A program made the translations under genes and the position numbers. Positions 1 through 11,340 of a stretch of 64,000 nucleotides of DNA are shown here, one piece after another. Position 1 is the first letter of the stretch, and every line of letters begins with the position of its first letter. This DNA comes from Nageia nagi (Eukaryota > Pinophyta). The notes under the pieces were generated by a model, which was not told the origin of the DNA, searched no databases, and saw only the letters and a program-made list of their open reading frames with translations. Where the stretch lies: positions 53,878,001 to 53,942,000 of the forward strand of contig JBITNC010000001.1 of assembly GCA_050084985.1 (NCBI GenBank), in the 5' to 3' direction.

Positions 1-174
1 GCCACATGGTGAGCTTCCTTTACTTGCCTTCTAGCATCTTGGTTTTATTCAAAGGTGCATTCTAGTCTCCTCTTGCACGTTAGTCTATTTGAAATGTTTA
101 ATATATGAATTTTGGTTTTAATATATTTATTTTTCCTCTTGTAGGAATGCAAGGTATTAATTTGGGGAGGAACC
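1..174 (+). other. Flank and possible intron end upstream of PMD pseudogene
   Basis: No coding region is recognised here. A pyrimidine-rich run ending in TTGTAG at 144 looks like a 3' splice site. From 145 the frame is open into the ATG at 175, so an earlier exon may lie outside the window. This is inference from the splice-like context only. Confidence 0.35.
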
Positions 175-1487
175 ATGGCTACAACCATGCTGGAGAAGGC
201 CAAGACATGGCCAAGGATAGATCATTTTGATGATATACTCACATGATGTGGGCTACTAGACCTAGCCATTACTAGATACATCCAGCAAGATATGACACTT
301 TTGATAATGCTAGCAGAGTGCTAGGATCTGAATTGCAACACCTTTCACTTACCCCCAGGTGAAATGATAGTCACATTGCTAAATATTTACCGAATATAGG
401 GGATTCCCATTAGGGGAAGATTGGTACATCAAATGGAGGTCTTAGATAATAACATATAGGAGCAACCTACCTTGTGGTTGACCAAGAGGGTGATCATGAC
501 TGGGAGCATCAAGTAGTCAGGTTGGTAGAGGTTTATAGGTTTGCACAACCAAGTAGACACTTACAACTCTAGATTGCTGCAATTATTTTAACATACTTAT
601 GTCCAGATAAGAGTAGCTCCTCTTTTCCACTCGACTTAGTTTGGGTGGTGTAGGATATGTGTGTGAAAGGCATATAATTTGCATGGGTATCACCAATTTT
701 GGTACAACTGTATAGGGATCTATACAATTTTATGAGCATTAACAAGTTCAACATCACGGTTGCACATTTAGGTCTTCTGCAAGTGTGGGCCTATGAGAAG
801 ATCATGGTAGTGAGACCAATTGGCTTGCAGAGGGGTCAAGAGGATCCAAGAGACATTACCTTGACATGTTAGGTGTCAAGGTTTAATGGGTATAGATACC
901 TACACTATTTGGAGGCCAATTAGAGGAGATAAATTGATGGGCTATAGGTAGGAGACACAGTATGGATCTCCTACATTAACTATGTATGGGAGGATGACAC
1001 TCGATAGCTTGCATTGGTTTTTTAGGAGTGCTTCCTCTAGACTAGGAGGAAGGTTGAGTTATACCATCCCCATCAGGTACTCAAATAGTTTGGGATCCAA
1101 TAGGGGATCCCATTAGTTCTAGTTTATTATTGTCGATACATGGTAGAGAGAGATGCACCTATAGGGGTATAGGTGATCACATCATGGAGGCTCACATGGG
1201 AGGAGCTGAGAGTACATGATGCAGCAATCAATGCATCCATGGCATCGAGAGTGGTTTGGGGATATGCCACATGGTGGCATGGAGTGCATCCTACCAATTT
1301 GATCATGAATCAAGACAATAAGGAGGCAACGAGTGAGGGGTCCTCTGAGGATGACCCCTACCAGGTCAACAATCTGATGTATGATATTCCCATGCAAGAG
1401 GGAGGAGTAGCACCAGGATTAGCTACATTAGTTGAGGCTATGGTACCAGGTAAAAAGACTAATCACATACGTAATTTTATAATTTAA
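175..1487 (+). pseudogene. Plant mobile domain (PMD, MAIN/PP7L-like) pseudogene, exon 1
   Basis: A decayed exon for a plant mobile domain protein, the family of Arabidopsis MAIN and MAIL1 and of PMD genes carried by transposons. Seen directly: from ATG 175 the frame holds a start like MATTMLEKAKTWPRIDHFDD, then the family hallmark HLPPGEMIVTL near 343-375. After at least one frameshift (between about 660 and 740) come HLGLLQVWAYEK (about 760-800), YLHYLEAN (about 900-925), ELYHPHQVLK followed by FGIQ and GIP (about 1057-1105), and TSWRLTWEELRVHDAAINAS (1176-1235). Most in-frame stops are TAG, at positions where Trp or Gln is expected. The last 104 codons (1173-1487) stay open, but 1450 looks like a splice donor, so coding probably ended there. 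Family membership is a firm reading. Whether it was a host gene or transposon cargo is unknown. Confidence 0.72.
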
Positions 1488-1528
1488 TATATGATTATAT
1501 GACTAATAATGTACACATTATTTGCAAG
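1450..1528 (+). other. Retained 79-bp intron of the PMD pseudogene
   Basis: Donor GTAAAA at 1450 and acceptor TTTGCAAG ending at 1528. Joining 1449 to 1529 as a phase-1 intron leads straight into the open frame beginning ATG AAG ACA TGG at 1531. A kept intron argues that this copy is not a processed retrocopy. Splicing is inferred from sequence only. Confidence 0.55.
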
Positions 1529-1938
1529 AGATGAAGACATGGATGGCAACCCTAAAAGTAGAGAATAAGAGACTCAAGCCTCTCGAGGCATAGGTGGTAG
1601 CCTTACAAGCCACATTGGTAGCTTAGGATGCATAAATTGCTACATTGGAGCAATCTATGAAGAGGTTATAGGAGAGGATGGATATGCCTCCACCTAACAA
1701 GCAGTGGGCTTTCATAGAAAGCCTTATGGACAAGATTGAGCAAAAGGAGGGTGATATAGCCACACTCTGGAAAAATATGAGAGGGCCAAGTTTCTCATGT
1801 CAGCTCAAAGGATCAACACTAGTGTTGTGTTTGGTGAAGTATCATTATCATGAGCCAGTGGTAGTAGCCGTTAGGTTAGGTAAAGGATGGGCGATACTAC
1901 TAGCAGTGGGAGCAGTGCTTATAATAGTTAGGCTATAG
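1529..1938 (+). pseudogene. PMD pseudogene, exon 2 (coiled-coil C-terminus)
   Basis: This continues the PMD relic in the frame set by the 1450-1528 intron. It encodes a charged heptad-like stretch (KTWMATLKVENKRLKPLEA, then LEQSMKRL and ESLMDKIEQKEGDIATLW), consistent with a coiled-coil tail, a common C-terminal addition in PMD proteins. There are four TAG stops between 1585 and 1672. The frame is open from about 1678 to the stop at 1936-1938, although the last 40 residues or so look low in information and may be frameshifted. No polyadenylation signal is assigned. Confidence 0.5.
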
Positions 1939-2447
1939 ATTTTATGATCCACCCCACATTGCATATTATATATATATAATCAATTTACTTCAATCTTGTG
2001 TTAAAATGTATTTGATTTTTTACTTGCTTTATGAATGGGTCAATTTTATTGTTGCACCACATATTTGGATCAAACATGTTAACCACAAAATACAAGTTTT
2101 AATAATAAGCAATGAACCTATCACTAAAATTCCATGTATAGAATGTTTAAGTTTCAATGAATCTAAATAATTCACTCAATACAATATCTCATAGTTATGT
2201 ACTTTAAAATTCCCAATCAATAATGAAAGAAATAAATGAACCCCCTAGTTAGGTTCTAAGGTACCAAAGAAGGCAACAACAAATAAGGTCACATTTTTCC
2301 TTATTAACAATATTAAATTTACTCTTTTATCACTTCAATGAGTTAGAAATATGGCATGCATTAATGAAATACTATTCATTTCAATTCTATTACAAGAAAT
2401 GCACATTGTTAATGATCTAAAAATAGGTGGAATGTTGCTAATGACAT
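1939..2447. other. Unassigned AT-rich interval
   Basis: No frame or repeat recognised. A short TA run sits at about 1966-1978. The interval ends at the GGTTT target site of E0 (2448-2452). Confidence 0.5.
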
Positions 2448-2452
2448 GGTTT

Positions 2453-2920
2453 TGATGAAATTAATCTTTTCTAAATTAATCTCTAGTTTACCAAGATCTC
2501 AAGAAGGCACTTACAACATCAACACAATAGCACAATAACACTAGCGAATCTCACAAATAACACGAGATATAAAGTGGTTCCTCCCTTTTTGGGAGTACAT
2601 TCACTAATTAAAATCTTTTTATTCTCAAGACCTCTCTTACAGATACTCTCCTCTCTCTCCAAACCCTAAACTTATAGCAAAGCTTACTTCCAAAATTGTA
2701 CAATATGAGAGGGGTACCTCTCTATTTATAAGAATAAACCCACTTTTTAACCTCTTTTAACTTAAGGGTAAGGCTAAAGATATTTTATATTTAATATTCT
2801 TTCTATATTTAATCTCTTTCCTATTTTTATTCTCTTAATGCTTTAAGATATTTAAAGCTACTTTAAGCATTAAGTGAATTTACATTAAAGAGAAATATTA
2901 CACAATATTACATTACATTA
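2453..2920 (-). repeat. E0 3' LTR
   Basis: A direct repeat of 26642-27103 in the same orientation. It shares the TGATGAAATTAA start, the block around GTGGTTCCTCCC and GGAGTACAT, and a TATA box (TATAAATA on the minus strand, 2723-2730). The last bases and the polypurine tract seem to have been lost in a small deletion near 2916, so the right edge is approximate. Confidence 0.8.
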
Positions 2921-3860
2921 AAGAGAGAGTTCTCCTCCATAGAGATAAAAATGAAGATGAAAACTTTCACATATTTGAGAAATAAGCAAGATTTTAGTTT
3001 GAGATTTACTACAATACTATTTGATAAAAAGGTTTACAATACAATTATTAACCATAATTGGTTTCACTGTAAAGTATAATTGATAAACACTAAATTAACA
3101 TGTGAGTCTCCATGAGCCTGCCCACCTGAAGTAAGTAACTTGCATTCTCAAGATAAAACTTGTAAGATATAAGAAGTTTATAAACAAGATCTATTAGATG
3201 CATTATATAAAATATTCACTGATCAATGATGCAATATAAATCATCATGAAGATACCAAGCTAATACTCATAGTCATCTGTTGTATATTAGAAACATGTGT
3301 TGATCAACAAAAAAGAGCATATGTAGATATGAATCACTCACATATGGATAACCAAACAATACAAAAAAATACATACTAATTCCTCACATAATGATAATAG
3401 AAACTAAAATGTACCATGAGTTCCTCACACATAGCGAACTAACCATGAAGTTGTATATTTAAGATCAACACTATACAATAAAATATCCTCTTAAGGATGA
3501 AGTTGTCATCACAAACATGCATCCAACATAGGAATTCAAACTTCACTTCCCCTTGAGGATAACTTCACTAATCATAAGAAACTTTTTAAGTGTCCACAAC
3601 AAAGTTTTTAAAGCAGTCTAGTGAATAAATTAGGAGAGTTAAAGTCAGATGAATAGAGCTACAATTGTTCTATCAAAAAATTTCTCTCTGATATGATGGA
3701 CTTGGATTTGCAGTGTACTATAAGGCATCACTAAAATATCAACCCATTACATTTAGTCATAAAAAATAATGTTTAAGTAAGGTATACAAATAAAAAATAA
3801 AGTGCCAACAACTTTATTAATAAGGAAGAAGTTACAATGGATTCAATAAGAATTCAACTT
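2921..3860 (-). other. E0 3' untranslated region
   Basis: Non-coding interval between the end of pol and the 3' LTR. It carries scattered copies of the motif TCCTCACATATGGATA and relatives (about 3315-3435), also found in the same place in E1, E2 and E3. No frame seen. Confidence 0.6.
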
Positions 3861-6183
3861 TTACTCTCATTTTGAGAGGCAACTTCACCAACCCAATAGA
3901 ATCCCTAATCTTGGAGAACTAAGCTTTAGTAAGGGGCTTGGTAAACAAATCAATAGAGATTAGGACTAATAGATAATACTCCAAGTGTAGAAGACCATCT
4001 AAAACCTTCTCTCTAATGAAGTGGGCTTGGATTTCTATGTGCTTAATTCTCTAATGGAAAATAAGATTCTTTGCTAAAGAAATAGCTGATTGATTGTTTG
4101 AAAAAATTTGAGATGGATGAACTTGCTCATATCCAATTTCTTTCAAAATATACCTCAATCAAATGGATTCCTGGGATGCAACCGACATTGCATGATATTC
4201 AGCCTCTATGGTAGAGAGAGTAGTAGTAGGTTGCTTCTAGGAATTTCAAGAGATAGCACCTGAGCCAATGCTAAACATAAGCAAATATTGATTTTCTATC
4301 ATCTCTATCTCCTCCATGGTTAGAATCTAAGAATCTTGAGAGAACAAATGAAGGCAACTTGTCATATATGAGAGGAAGATCTTTAGTGCTTGCAACATAT
4401 CTTAAAATTTGTTTAACTGCATTAAGGTGCTTAACATATGACTTTTGCATAAAGTGAGCTATCAAATTCATAACAAAGATAATATTTGGCTTAGAGATAG
4501 TCAAATAAAGGAGACTACCAATTAGTTTCTTGTAAGCCATAACATCTACTAGTTGAGAGTTGAAACTAAAAGATAAAGTGATTCTAGGAGAGATTGGGAT
4601 TGCAATAGGTTTGCATTCCTTCATTTCAAACTTTTGCAAGATATCTGAGATATACTTGGATTGAATAATATAAGTACAATCCTTATATTGTTACACTTGC
4701 ATACCAAGGTAGTAGTGTAATAGACCAAGGTATGTTATGTCAAAAGTTGCCTTGAGTTTAGATATGCACTTTTCTATAAGGATTATATTATTCCTTATAA
4801 TCAACAGATCATCCACATAGAGAAGAATCAAGATCAAGTCTTATCTTTGGTTGAGTACATAAAGATTTGTATTAGAGAAGCATTTAAAAAACTAATATCT
4901 TCAAATAATCTTGAAATATTTTTGTACCATGCCTAAGGAGCTTGCTTAAATCCATATAAAGACTTCTTTAACTTGCAAACAAAAGATTATTTACATTTCA
5001 CAACAAACCCTTCTAGTTGGCTCATGAAGATTTTTACATCTAAGTCACCATTAAGAAAAGCACTCTTGACATTAAATTGAAAAAATTTCCATCTTTGAGC
5101 TCCTAAAAGAGCAAAGATTACCCTAACAGTAGGCATCTTTACCACTGAAGCAAAAGTTTTCTTATAACCAACTTCATCATTTTGAGTGAAACCTTTAACT
5201 ACTAACCTTTCTTTCTATTTCTCAATCTTGTCAACTGAATTAAATTTGATCTTATAAATCCATTTATTACCAATAACATTTTGTTCATTGGGATAAGGAA
5301 TCAAATCCCAAGTTTGATTCTTTATTAAGCCTCATAAGCCTCATTCTTGCTATCAATTTTGGCAAATAAGAATTTATTAATGGTCATACTTTTTGTTATC
5401 CTTTATGTTGAAGAGTTTTATTCCTTACATGACATATCCACATTGACATCCATTCAGTTAGGTGCAACAAAATGATCATCACTCTCATTTTAGTTTTCAT
5501 AAGAAGTAGAATCTTCAGGAAGTTCATTGAACTTTACATCCTTAGACATAAAGATTGCTCTAAGGGAAGGTTGGTATAACCTATAGCCTTTATGTTGATT
5601 ATCATAACCTACAAAAATAGACTTTTCAGATCTCTTATTGAGCTTCTTTATTTTCTCAAAAATAACAAAGGCATAAGCATCATAACCAAAGACACTAAAG
5701 TGAGATATGTTAAGTTTCTTTCCTTTCCATGCCTCATTGGAGTTTTTCCTTCAACTTCTTTCATAGGACATCTATTTAAGATGTAGATCATAGTATTTAT
5801 AGCTTCACCCCATAAGAATCTAGGAAAATCTTCCAACATACATCTTACCCTTTCTTGAATGGTCTTATTTTTTCTTTCAGTTACACCATTCTATTGAGAA
5901 TTGTAAGGGATCATAAACTACCTCTTGATTCTATACTGGTATAAAAATCATTGAATTCATTGCTATTATACTCACTCTCATTATCAAATCTCAACATCTT
6001 GATTTTGAATTCAGATTGATTTTCAATTAAAGCTTTGAAATTTTTGAACCTATCAAAGGTTTGATCTTTATGCTCTAGAAGACAACCAAATGTCATTTTG
6101 CTAAAGTCATTGATGATGGTCAGGACATAAGACTCTCCCCTAAACAACTTAGTCAGAAATAAACCCATAAAATATGAATGCAA
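3861..6183 (-). pseudogene. E0 pol remnant: integrase core, RT and RNase H
   Basis: Read right to left. Integrase core: INDFSKMTFGCLLEHKDQ and MLRFDNESEYNSNEF (5911-6183), then GVTERKNK around 5868-5895, which keeps the catalytic Glu. Integrase C-terminus WGEAINTMIYILNRCPMKE (about 5760-5810). RT: LEGF, CKLKKSLYGF and LYVDDLLI near 4795-4835, so the catalytic YVDD is kept. RNase H: the 122-codon open stretch 4271-4639 with SLLYLTISKPNIIFVMNLIA and GGDRDDRKS. Many stops and frameshifts separate these blocks. Known family: Ty1/copia order PR-IN-RT-RH. Protease and the integrase zinc finger are missing. Confidence 0.85.
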
Positions 6184-7080
6184 AAGCTAAAAAGGTTTAA
6201 TTGTAGTTGTTACCTTACCTTTCTCAAATATATAGGTTATTATAAGAAATTATTTATCTAAAATATGGTTAAGTATATTTTTAGAAAGGTCAAACAAATT
6301 ACTTTTACCAACTTCCAAACTCATAGTCATTACGTTGTCTTTAACAACTAATGCACCATTCATGAGGGAAGTTTCAAATATATTAATCAATCACTTAGGC
6401 ATTTTGATCACAAGATTAGAAACTATATAAAAGCTTTCAAATAAATGCCTTATTTAATATGCCATAAGATAATATTTACTTTACCATGACATCTTAATTA
6501 TAGAAAGCCACAAGTCAACTTCTCTATAGAGATGTATAAATTGTAAATAATACCAACTTAACTAGGCTACTAATCAAGATGCAAATGATGGATGAAGGTA
6601 GCATTAATCCATTAATAAGGATTTAACTTCCATCAATGCATAAATACACTTCCTAATAATAGAAGTAAATTTGTATTTATCCATGATGGATAAACTTTCT
6701 ACTAATGAAAGTAAAGTGGCATAAGATGAACCTTTTTAACAACTCCATCAAATTTTAAACCATGGATAAGGGAAAACCTTTTTAACCACTTCATCAAATT
6801 TTCAACCATGGATAAGGGTAGACCTTTTTAACTACTCTATCAAATTTTATATCATGGAGAAGGGCAAACCTTTTTAACCACTCCATCAAATTTTAACTAT
6901 GGAGAAAGGGCAAACCTTTTAACTACTCTATTAAAATTTGCAACTATGGAGAAGGGTGAACTTTTTAACTACTCCATCAAAATTTCAACTAATAGATATC
7001 AACAAATGCACTATCATTATTTAGTAAGAGTTTTCATCCAACCAAGAATACAAGAAAAAATTTACAATTATATAAAATAA
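6184..7080. other. E0 segment in place of gag, protease and integrase N-terminus
   Basis: In E2 and E3 the integrase core is followed on the minus strand by about 1.5 kb of integrase zinc finger, protease and gag. Here that material is absent. Instead there is AT-rich sequence without a recognisable frame, including a 46-bp tandem array. Homology with the family leaders resumes at about 7081. Either gag was deleted and other DNA gained, or the segment is decayed beyond reading. Confidence 0.6.
6728..7003. repeat. 46-bp tandem repeat, about six copies, in E0
   Basis: The motif CCTTTTTAAC recurs at 6731, 6777, 6823, 6869, 6915 and, with a change, 6960, a spacing of 45-46 bases. Each unit also carries CATCAAATTTT and an ATGGA(T/G)AAGGG stretch. 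The period is not a multiple of three, so it is not a coding repeat. Confidence 0.9.
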
Positions 7081-7298
7081 TGTGCATATTTTCATCATAA
7101 TCCATAAAAAATGATCATTTGTACAAAATATTTACATCATTATTGCAAACTTAATCTTTACATGAGCAAAGATAATCAACATGTGCATAATTAGATATCC
7201 ATATGTCTAATATTTTATCATCACCAAATATCACTCGAATGAGAGTATAGTTGAGGTTATTTTCTTATAAATTAGGCCTTCACCTAGATCCCAAGTCC
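7081..7298 (-). other. E0 leader, gag-proximal end
   Basis: Matches the leader next to gag in E2 (about 19590-19760) and E3 (about 32630-32790), including the stretch reading TTAGGCCTTCACCTAGAT. It is cut at 7298 by E1, and the leader resumes at 24463. Confidence 0.7.
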
Positions 7299-7782
7299 TG
7301 TTGGAATGTATAATGCATTATTGTAAAGGTTTGTATTAAATATTCTATATAAGTTCACTAATACTTAAGGTTATATTTGATACCTTAAGTATTTAGTGAA
7401 TATAATAATGTAACTTATTCTACACTTCATGTCATGAGCATGCCTCTTGGGTAAAAGGATGTGCATGTCATGTTTTTGTACATTAGATAAAAGGATGATC
7501 CAAAGAGGGATTTTAGCCTATAAATATAAGGCTCCTTCTTTGTGATCATACACCAATTTGTGGAGTAAAGTTATGTTATAGGATAGTGTTTAGGAGAAAA
7601 GTGTAGGAGGATGGTAAGAGTTCATATTTGTTACGAAAAACGATCTAGTTAGTGGATGTACTCCTAGTTAAAGGAACCACTTACATCTTGTGTTATCTTT
7701 GTGAGTTTATTAGATGTGTATTGTGAACTTTCATATGATCTTGAAAGTTTAGAGTTGTTCATATTATAGTTCAATTCTCTCA
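7299..7782 (+). repeat. E1 5' LTR
   Basis: 484 bp, TGTTGGAATG to CAATTCTCTCA. TATA box TATAAATA at 7519-7526. Same family as the LTRs of E2 and E3. Transcription would start a few tens of bases downstream of the TATA box (inference). Confidence 0.92.
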
Positions 7783-7784
7783 TT

Positions 7785-7796
7785 TGGTATTAGAGC
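7785..7796 (+). promoter_or_regulatory. E1 primer binding site (initiator tRNA-Met)
   Basis: TGGTATTAGAGC lies two bases after the 5' LTR. It differs at one base from TGGTATCAGAGC, the complement of the plant initiator tRNA-Met 3' end, used by most plant copia elements. Confidence 0.9.
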
Positions 7797-8278
7797 TCTT
7801 TAGAAGTTCCTCTTCACATCTTTGGTGTAGAAGCTCTTCTTTTTGGTGTGGATGTTCTTCATATTGGAGGTCTTCATTCCTCATTCTATGCTTCTTTGTT
7901 GAGGTAAAAGTATTGTGAAGGTATACACATCCTTCTTTTGTTATGTTAAATTATTGCATTATGCTACTAACATATAATTTTCTATACGTTAGTTCTTTTT
8001 TTTTTTTTAAAAAAAAGGGGAAAAATATGGCTAGCACATTATGTTTTATACTAACCTTCTATGTTACTTGCAATTTTTTTTCTTTCAAAAATTGCTATTT
8101 CTAATTAAGATAGGAGATAGTATACAAGTCTATGTAATATTAACACTAATTTCTAGTGCTATATGTTAGTTCATTTTTTTTAATATACTTAGAACTAGCA
8201 AAATTTTTATACTAATCTCTATGTTACTATAATCTTGTAAATTAAAAAGATTGTTATTTTATAGAATTAGTATTTAGT

Positions 8279-8337
<59 letters not shown>

Positions 8338-10540
8338 AGGGGGAGGAGTATTTATTTATTTATTTTTTCAAATAAAATAATTCAATATTTTTTTATTAAA
8401 AAATATATACAAGTATTTTTTATTAAAAATAATTCCTATGCTGGCCGCCTCTAAGTTCTGACCTAGCCATCTGACTCTACCTTCTCGTGGCCACTTTCAC
8501 TTTGTTGTTGGCCCCTTCCCAACCTTTGCCACTCCTCTAATTTTTTTTTTCTTCTGTGACTCGATCCCCCACCCTTCCTTGTGCATAATCTCTCTATTTG
8601 CATGATACCTCCACTGTCCTAACCCACGCTCCTCCTCTATCGACACATTTTTGTTGTTTGTTTGTCTTCCCAAAATTCGAAGTAGAGGCTATATTTCTAC
8701 CAATAAGTAATAATGGAACATGTGTATTGATTTTTGGTGAATTGGTGTGGTCTATCGTGGCTTCCAAAGACTACTTTTGTCTATGGTGTGGTCTATCATG
8801 GCTCCTCACCCCTCCATTAAGAAACCTCTACAAGCTACACCCCTCCATTTAAAAATGAACCCTAGCCTCTAAGGACTCCTCTCTCTCAACCACTTATTTG
8901 CTACCTACTTGCATGGATTTTTGAACCAAAATTCTCCACTTTGCTCTAGTTCCTACATGCAATCGCTCCTCTATGCATGTTTTTTGACCTCGCATAACGT
9001 AGCTCCTTTTAAAACCTAATGCGACTCTTGAGTGGCTCTTACATGGCACTTTTGACCTCGTGCTTTCCTAACCTCTTTTTTTTTTACTCCTTTACTTGAA
9101 TAATGTGTGCTTACTCCTTCTTTCTTTCTAGCCATCCTTCTGTCAAATCCCATTTAATTTGGTATTTTTTCTCTTCTCTTGCAAGTAACATTTATTGCAA
9201 AAATTTGGAGGATGTCCATACATTATTCCATTACTTACTATCCTTCATATTTATTTTCTAACTTAGGAGTAGGAGTAAATGATTGCTTAATTAATTCTTA
9301 TCTTATTTAATTGGAGAACATCATGATAAGAAAGATTAAGGCAACTTTTTTTACTCCTTAAAATTTTTGACAATTTTTTTTAATTATCTTGAAGTTGCAA
9401 GATATTTTTAGGGATAAATGTTTAAGTCAAAGAAGGGGGAGTTGTATAATATTTAATTAAATATTTATCTAAATATTGCATGTTAGAATTGACAAAATAT
9501 TGCATCTTTCTAAATTTCTTATGCAAAGTTAATTTATTTTTTCTTAAATGATGCATGTTACTTATTTCTTTAAGTTAATAAATGCATACGTAATTTTTTT
9601 AAGTTATGTGATTGATGCATGCCAATTTTTTTTATGCAAAGTTAGTGAATGAACTTGTGCAAACTATGTAAATGATACATCATTTTTCCTTGCAAAAGTT
9701 GACTTGTGCAAAATATGGACCTATGTAAAGATGTCTTTTAGGGGTTAGTAAACAAAATCCATTGGACTTTTAAGGTTTCAAGTTATGAATGGATGATGTT
9801 TTACTTCATATTTCACATTTTGATTTATTTGCTTATGCAAACAAAAATGCAAACATTGATATAAGTAACCCCCTAAAATGAACACATCTGGACATATATT
9901 TTGCAACATGACTTGTTTGAAGAGCCATGAGGTGAATATAGGTAGACTAAAGCCTTTAAATTTAATGATCCAAATGGTGAAAAATCCATACTTTTCAATT
10001 GCCCCTAAGTCCTCTGTTGGTTTGGACATAACTCCAATAGGTGGATAGGCATATGTGTAGTGATACCACATGTTTGCATGTCCATTCAGAGATTATCCTG
10101 ATAACCTAGGAGAATAATTTGAAACCTAATAAAGATTAATAATTTGGTCGATTCAATATATGTCATAACCTTAAAAAATAGTTAGTACTTCTCCTTGTAA
10201 GAGTATAGTACTAACCAAGATAAATATTGAGGATTGGTAGTACTTGGGATCCTCTTGTGTGGGCATCCAAATGAAGATCTAATTTTATTAGAAAACAAAC
10301 CTCAACAATGTCACTTTACATCTATGGTTCTTAATATGAGAAATGTATTTGGGTACAGAGGTTATTATTTGAGTTATAAAACATTTGCTCTAGTGAAACA
10401 AATCATGCATGTTTTTTGTATTAAATTTAATATGTATTATTTACTTGGGTAAGACTTAATATATAATGTTGTTTATTGAACCACATGCTTATAAATTTTT
10501 CACATCCTTATATAGCAAATTGTAGTAAGGAAGCTTTTGT
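7797..10540 (+). other. E1 leader (5' untranslated region)
   Basis: About 2.7 kb without a credible frame. An 84-codon open stretch at 8598-8852 has no family features. It contains a (TA)n run, a moderately GC-rich block (about 8430-9070) unlike the leaders of E2 and E3, and a gag-proximal part (about 9720-10300) that matches the leaders of E0, E2 and E3. Confidence 0.75.
8288..8334. repeat. (TA)n microsatellite in E1 leader
   Basis: An uninterrupted run of about 23 TA units. Likely to vary in length between individuals. Confidence 0.95.
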
Positions 10541-11340
10541 AAATAATGAATGAGAACTTTGTATTTCTTATAGATAAGAAAGCATTAAAGGCTTACAATA
10601 TGAAGAATGTGGTGGTAACTTTCATAATTTTCTATGCAATTTTAGATGATGTGCTCTTGATAATTTTCTCTTCAACTTCGATAAAGGAAGCTTAGAATAA
10701 GCTTAAGCAAATCTACCTTGGTTCAAAATTTTTAAGAAGGTTTACCATTCTTCAAAAGTTACTTCAATCTTGTCAAGGGGAAGATGAAAATGTTGCCATC
10801 TACTTGAACAAAATTATTGACTTAAAAATCTAACTTATTATTTATAGATGCAATTGGATCAATGATGAGTTCATGGTCTTCATAATTCTTCAAAGCCTTT
10901 CTTTAAAGTTTGAAAACTTTATGATGGTTATGGAAATAAAGCTTGATGATGAAGAATAAGTCATCTCCCTTGAGAATCTTTCTAAACTCCTTTTGAAGTA
11001 TGAAGAAACCCTTAATAAAAAAATGTTGATTTTTTCTCCTAAGATAATAATGCTACTATAGGAGCAACTAAAACTCCTTTCAAGAAGAAGTTCAACCATC
11101 AAAAGAAATCTTATCCTTTTTCTTTCAAAAGGTTTGAGAAAAGAGGCAATGGTAATAATGATAACAATATGAATAATAATAACAGTAATAGGAATAATGA
11201 TAACAACAACCAATTTAAGCAAAAAAATAGAAAATACAAAACAAATAATCTATATCCTAAAGAAAATTTTAATGGTAATTATAACTATTGTGGCATCTAA
11301 GGTCACAAAGAAGTTGATTACTACAAAAAGAAAAGAGAGA
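10541..11340 (+). pseudogene. E1 gag remnant (UBN2-type copia gag with zinc knuckle)
   Basis: Nucleocapsid/capsid polyprotein relic. The frame gives KKALKAYNMKNV (about 10580), LRRFTILQKLLQSCQ (about 10735-10780), GEDENVAIYLNKIIDL (10782-10830), CNWINDEFMVFIILQSLSLK (10852-10911) and KLDDEE (about 10940), the usual copia gag order. An Asn-rich tract (11150-11230) and a worn zinc knuckle (CGI, stop, GHKEVDYY, about 11288-11325, missing at least one ligand Cys) follow. Stops are TAG or TAA at places where E2 and E3 have Trp or Gln. The N-terminal 30 or so residues are not readable. An antisense 110-codon frame at 10890-11222 is a by-product. Confidence 0.8.

Noticed and set aside
1182-1397. Minus-strand 71-codon frame
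   Set aside because: Antisense of the PMD exon, which has the family motifs.
8598-8852. 84-codon frame in the E1 leader
   Set aside because: No domain, no start context, and no counterpart in sister copies; a chance frame in the GC-richer block.
10890-11222. 110-codon hydrophobic minus-strand frame
   Set aside because: Antisense of the Asn-rich gag linker; repeated AAT codons read as Ile/Val on the other strand.
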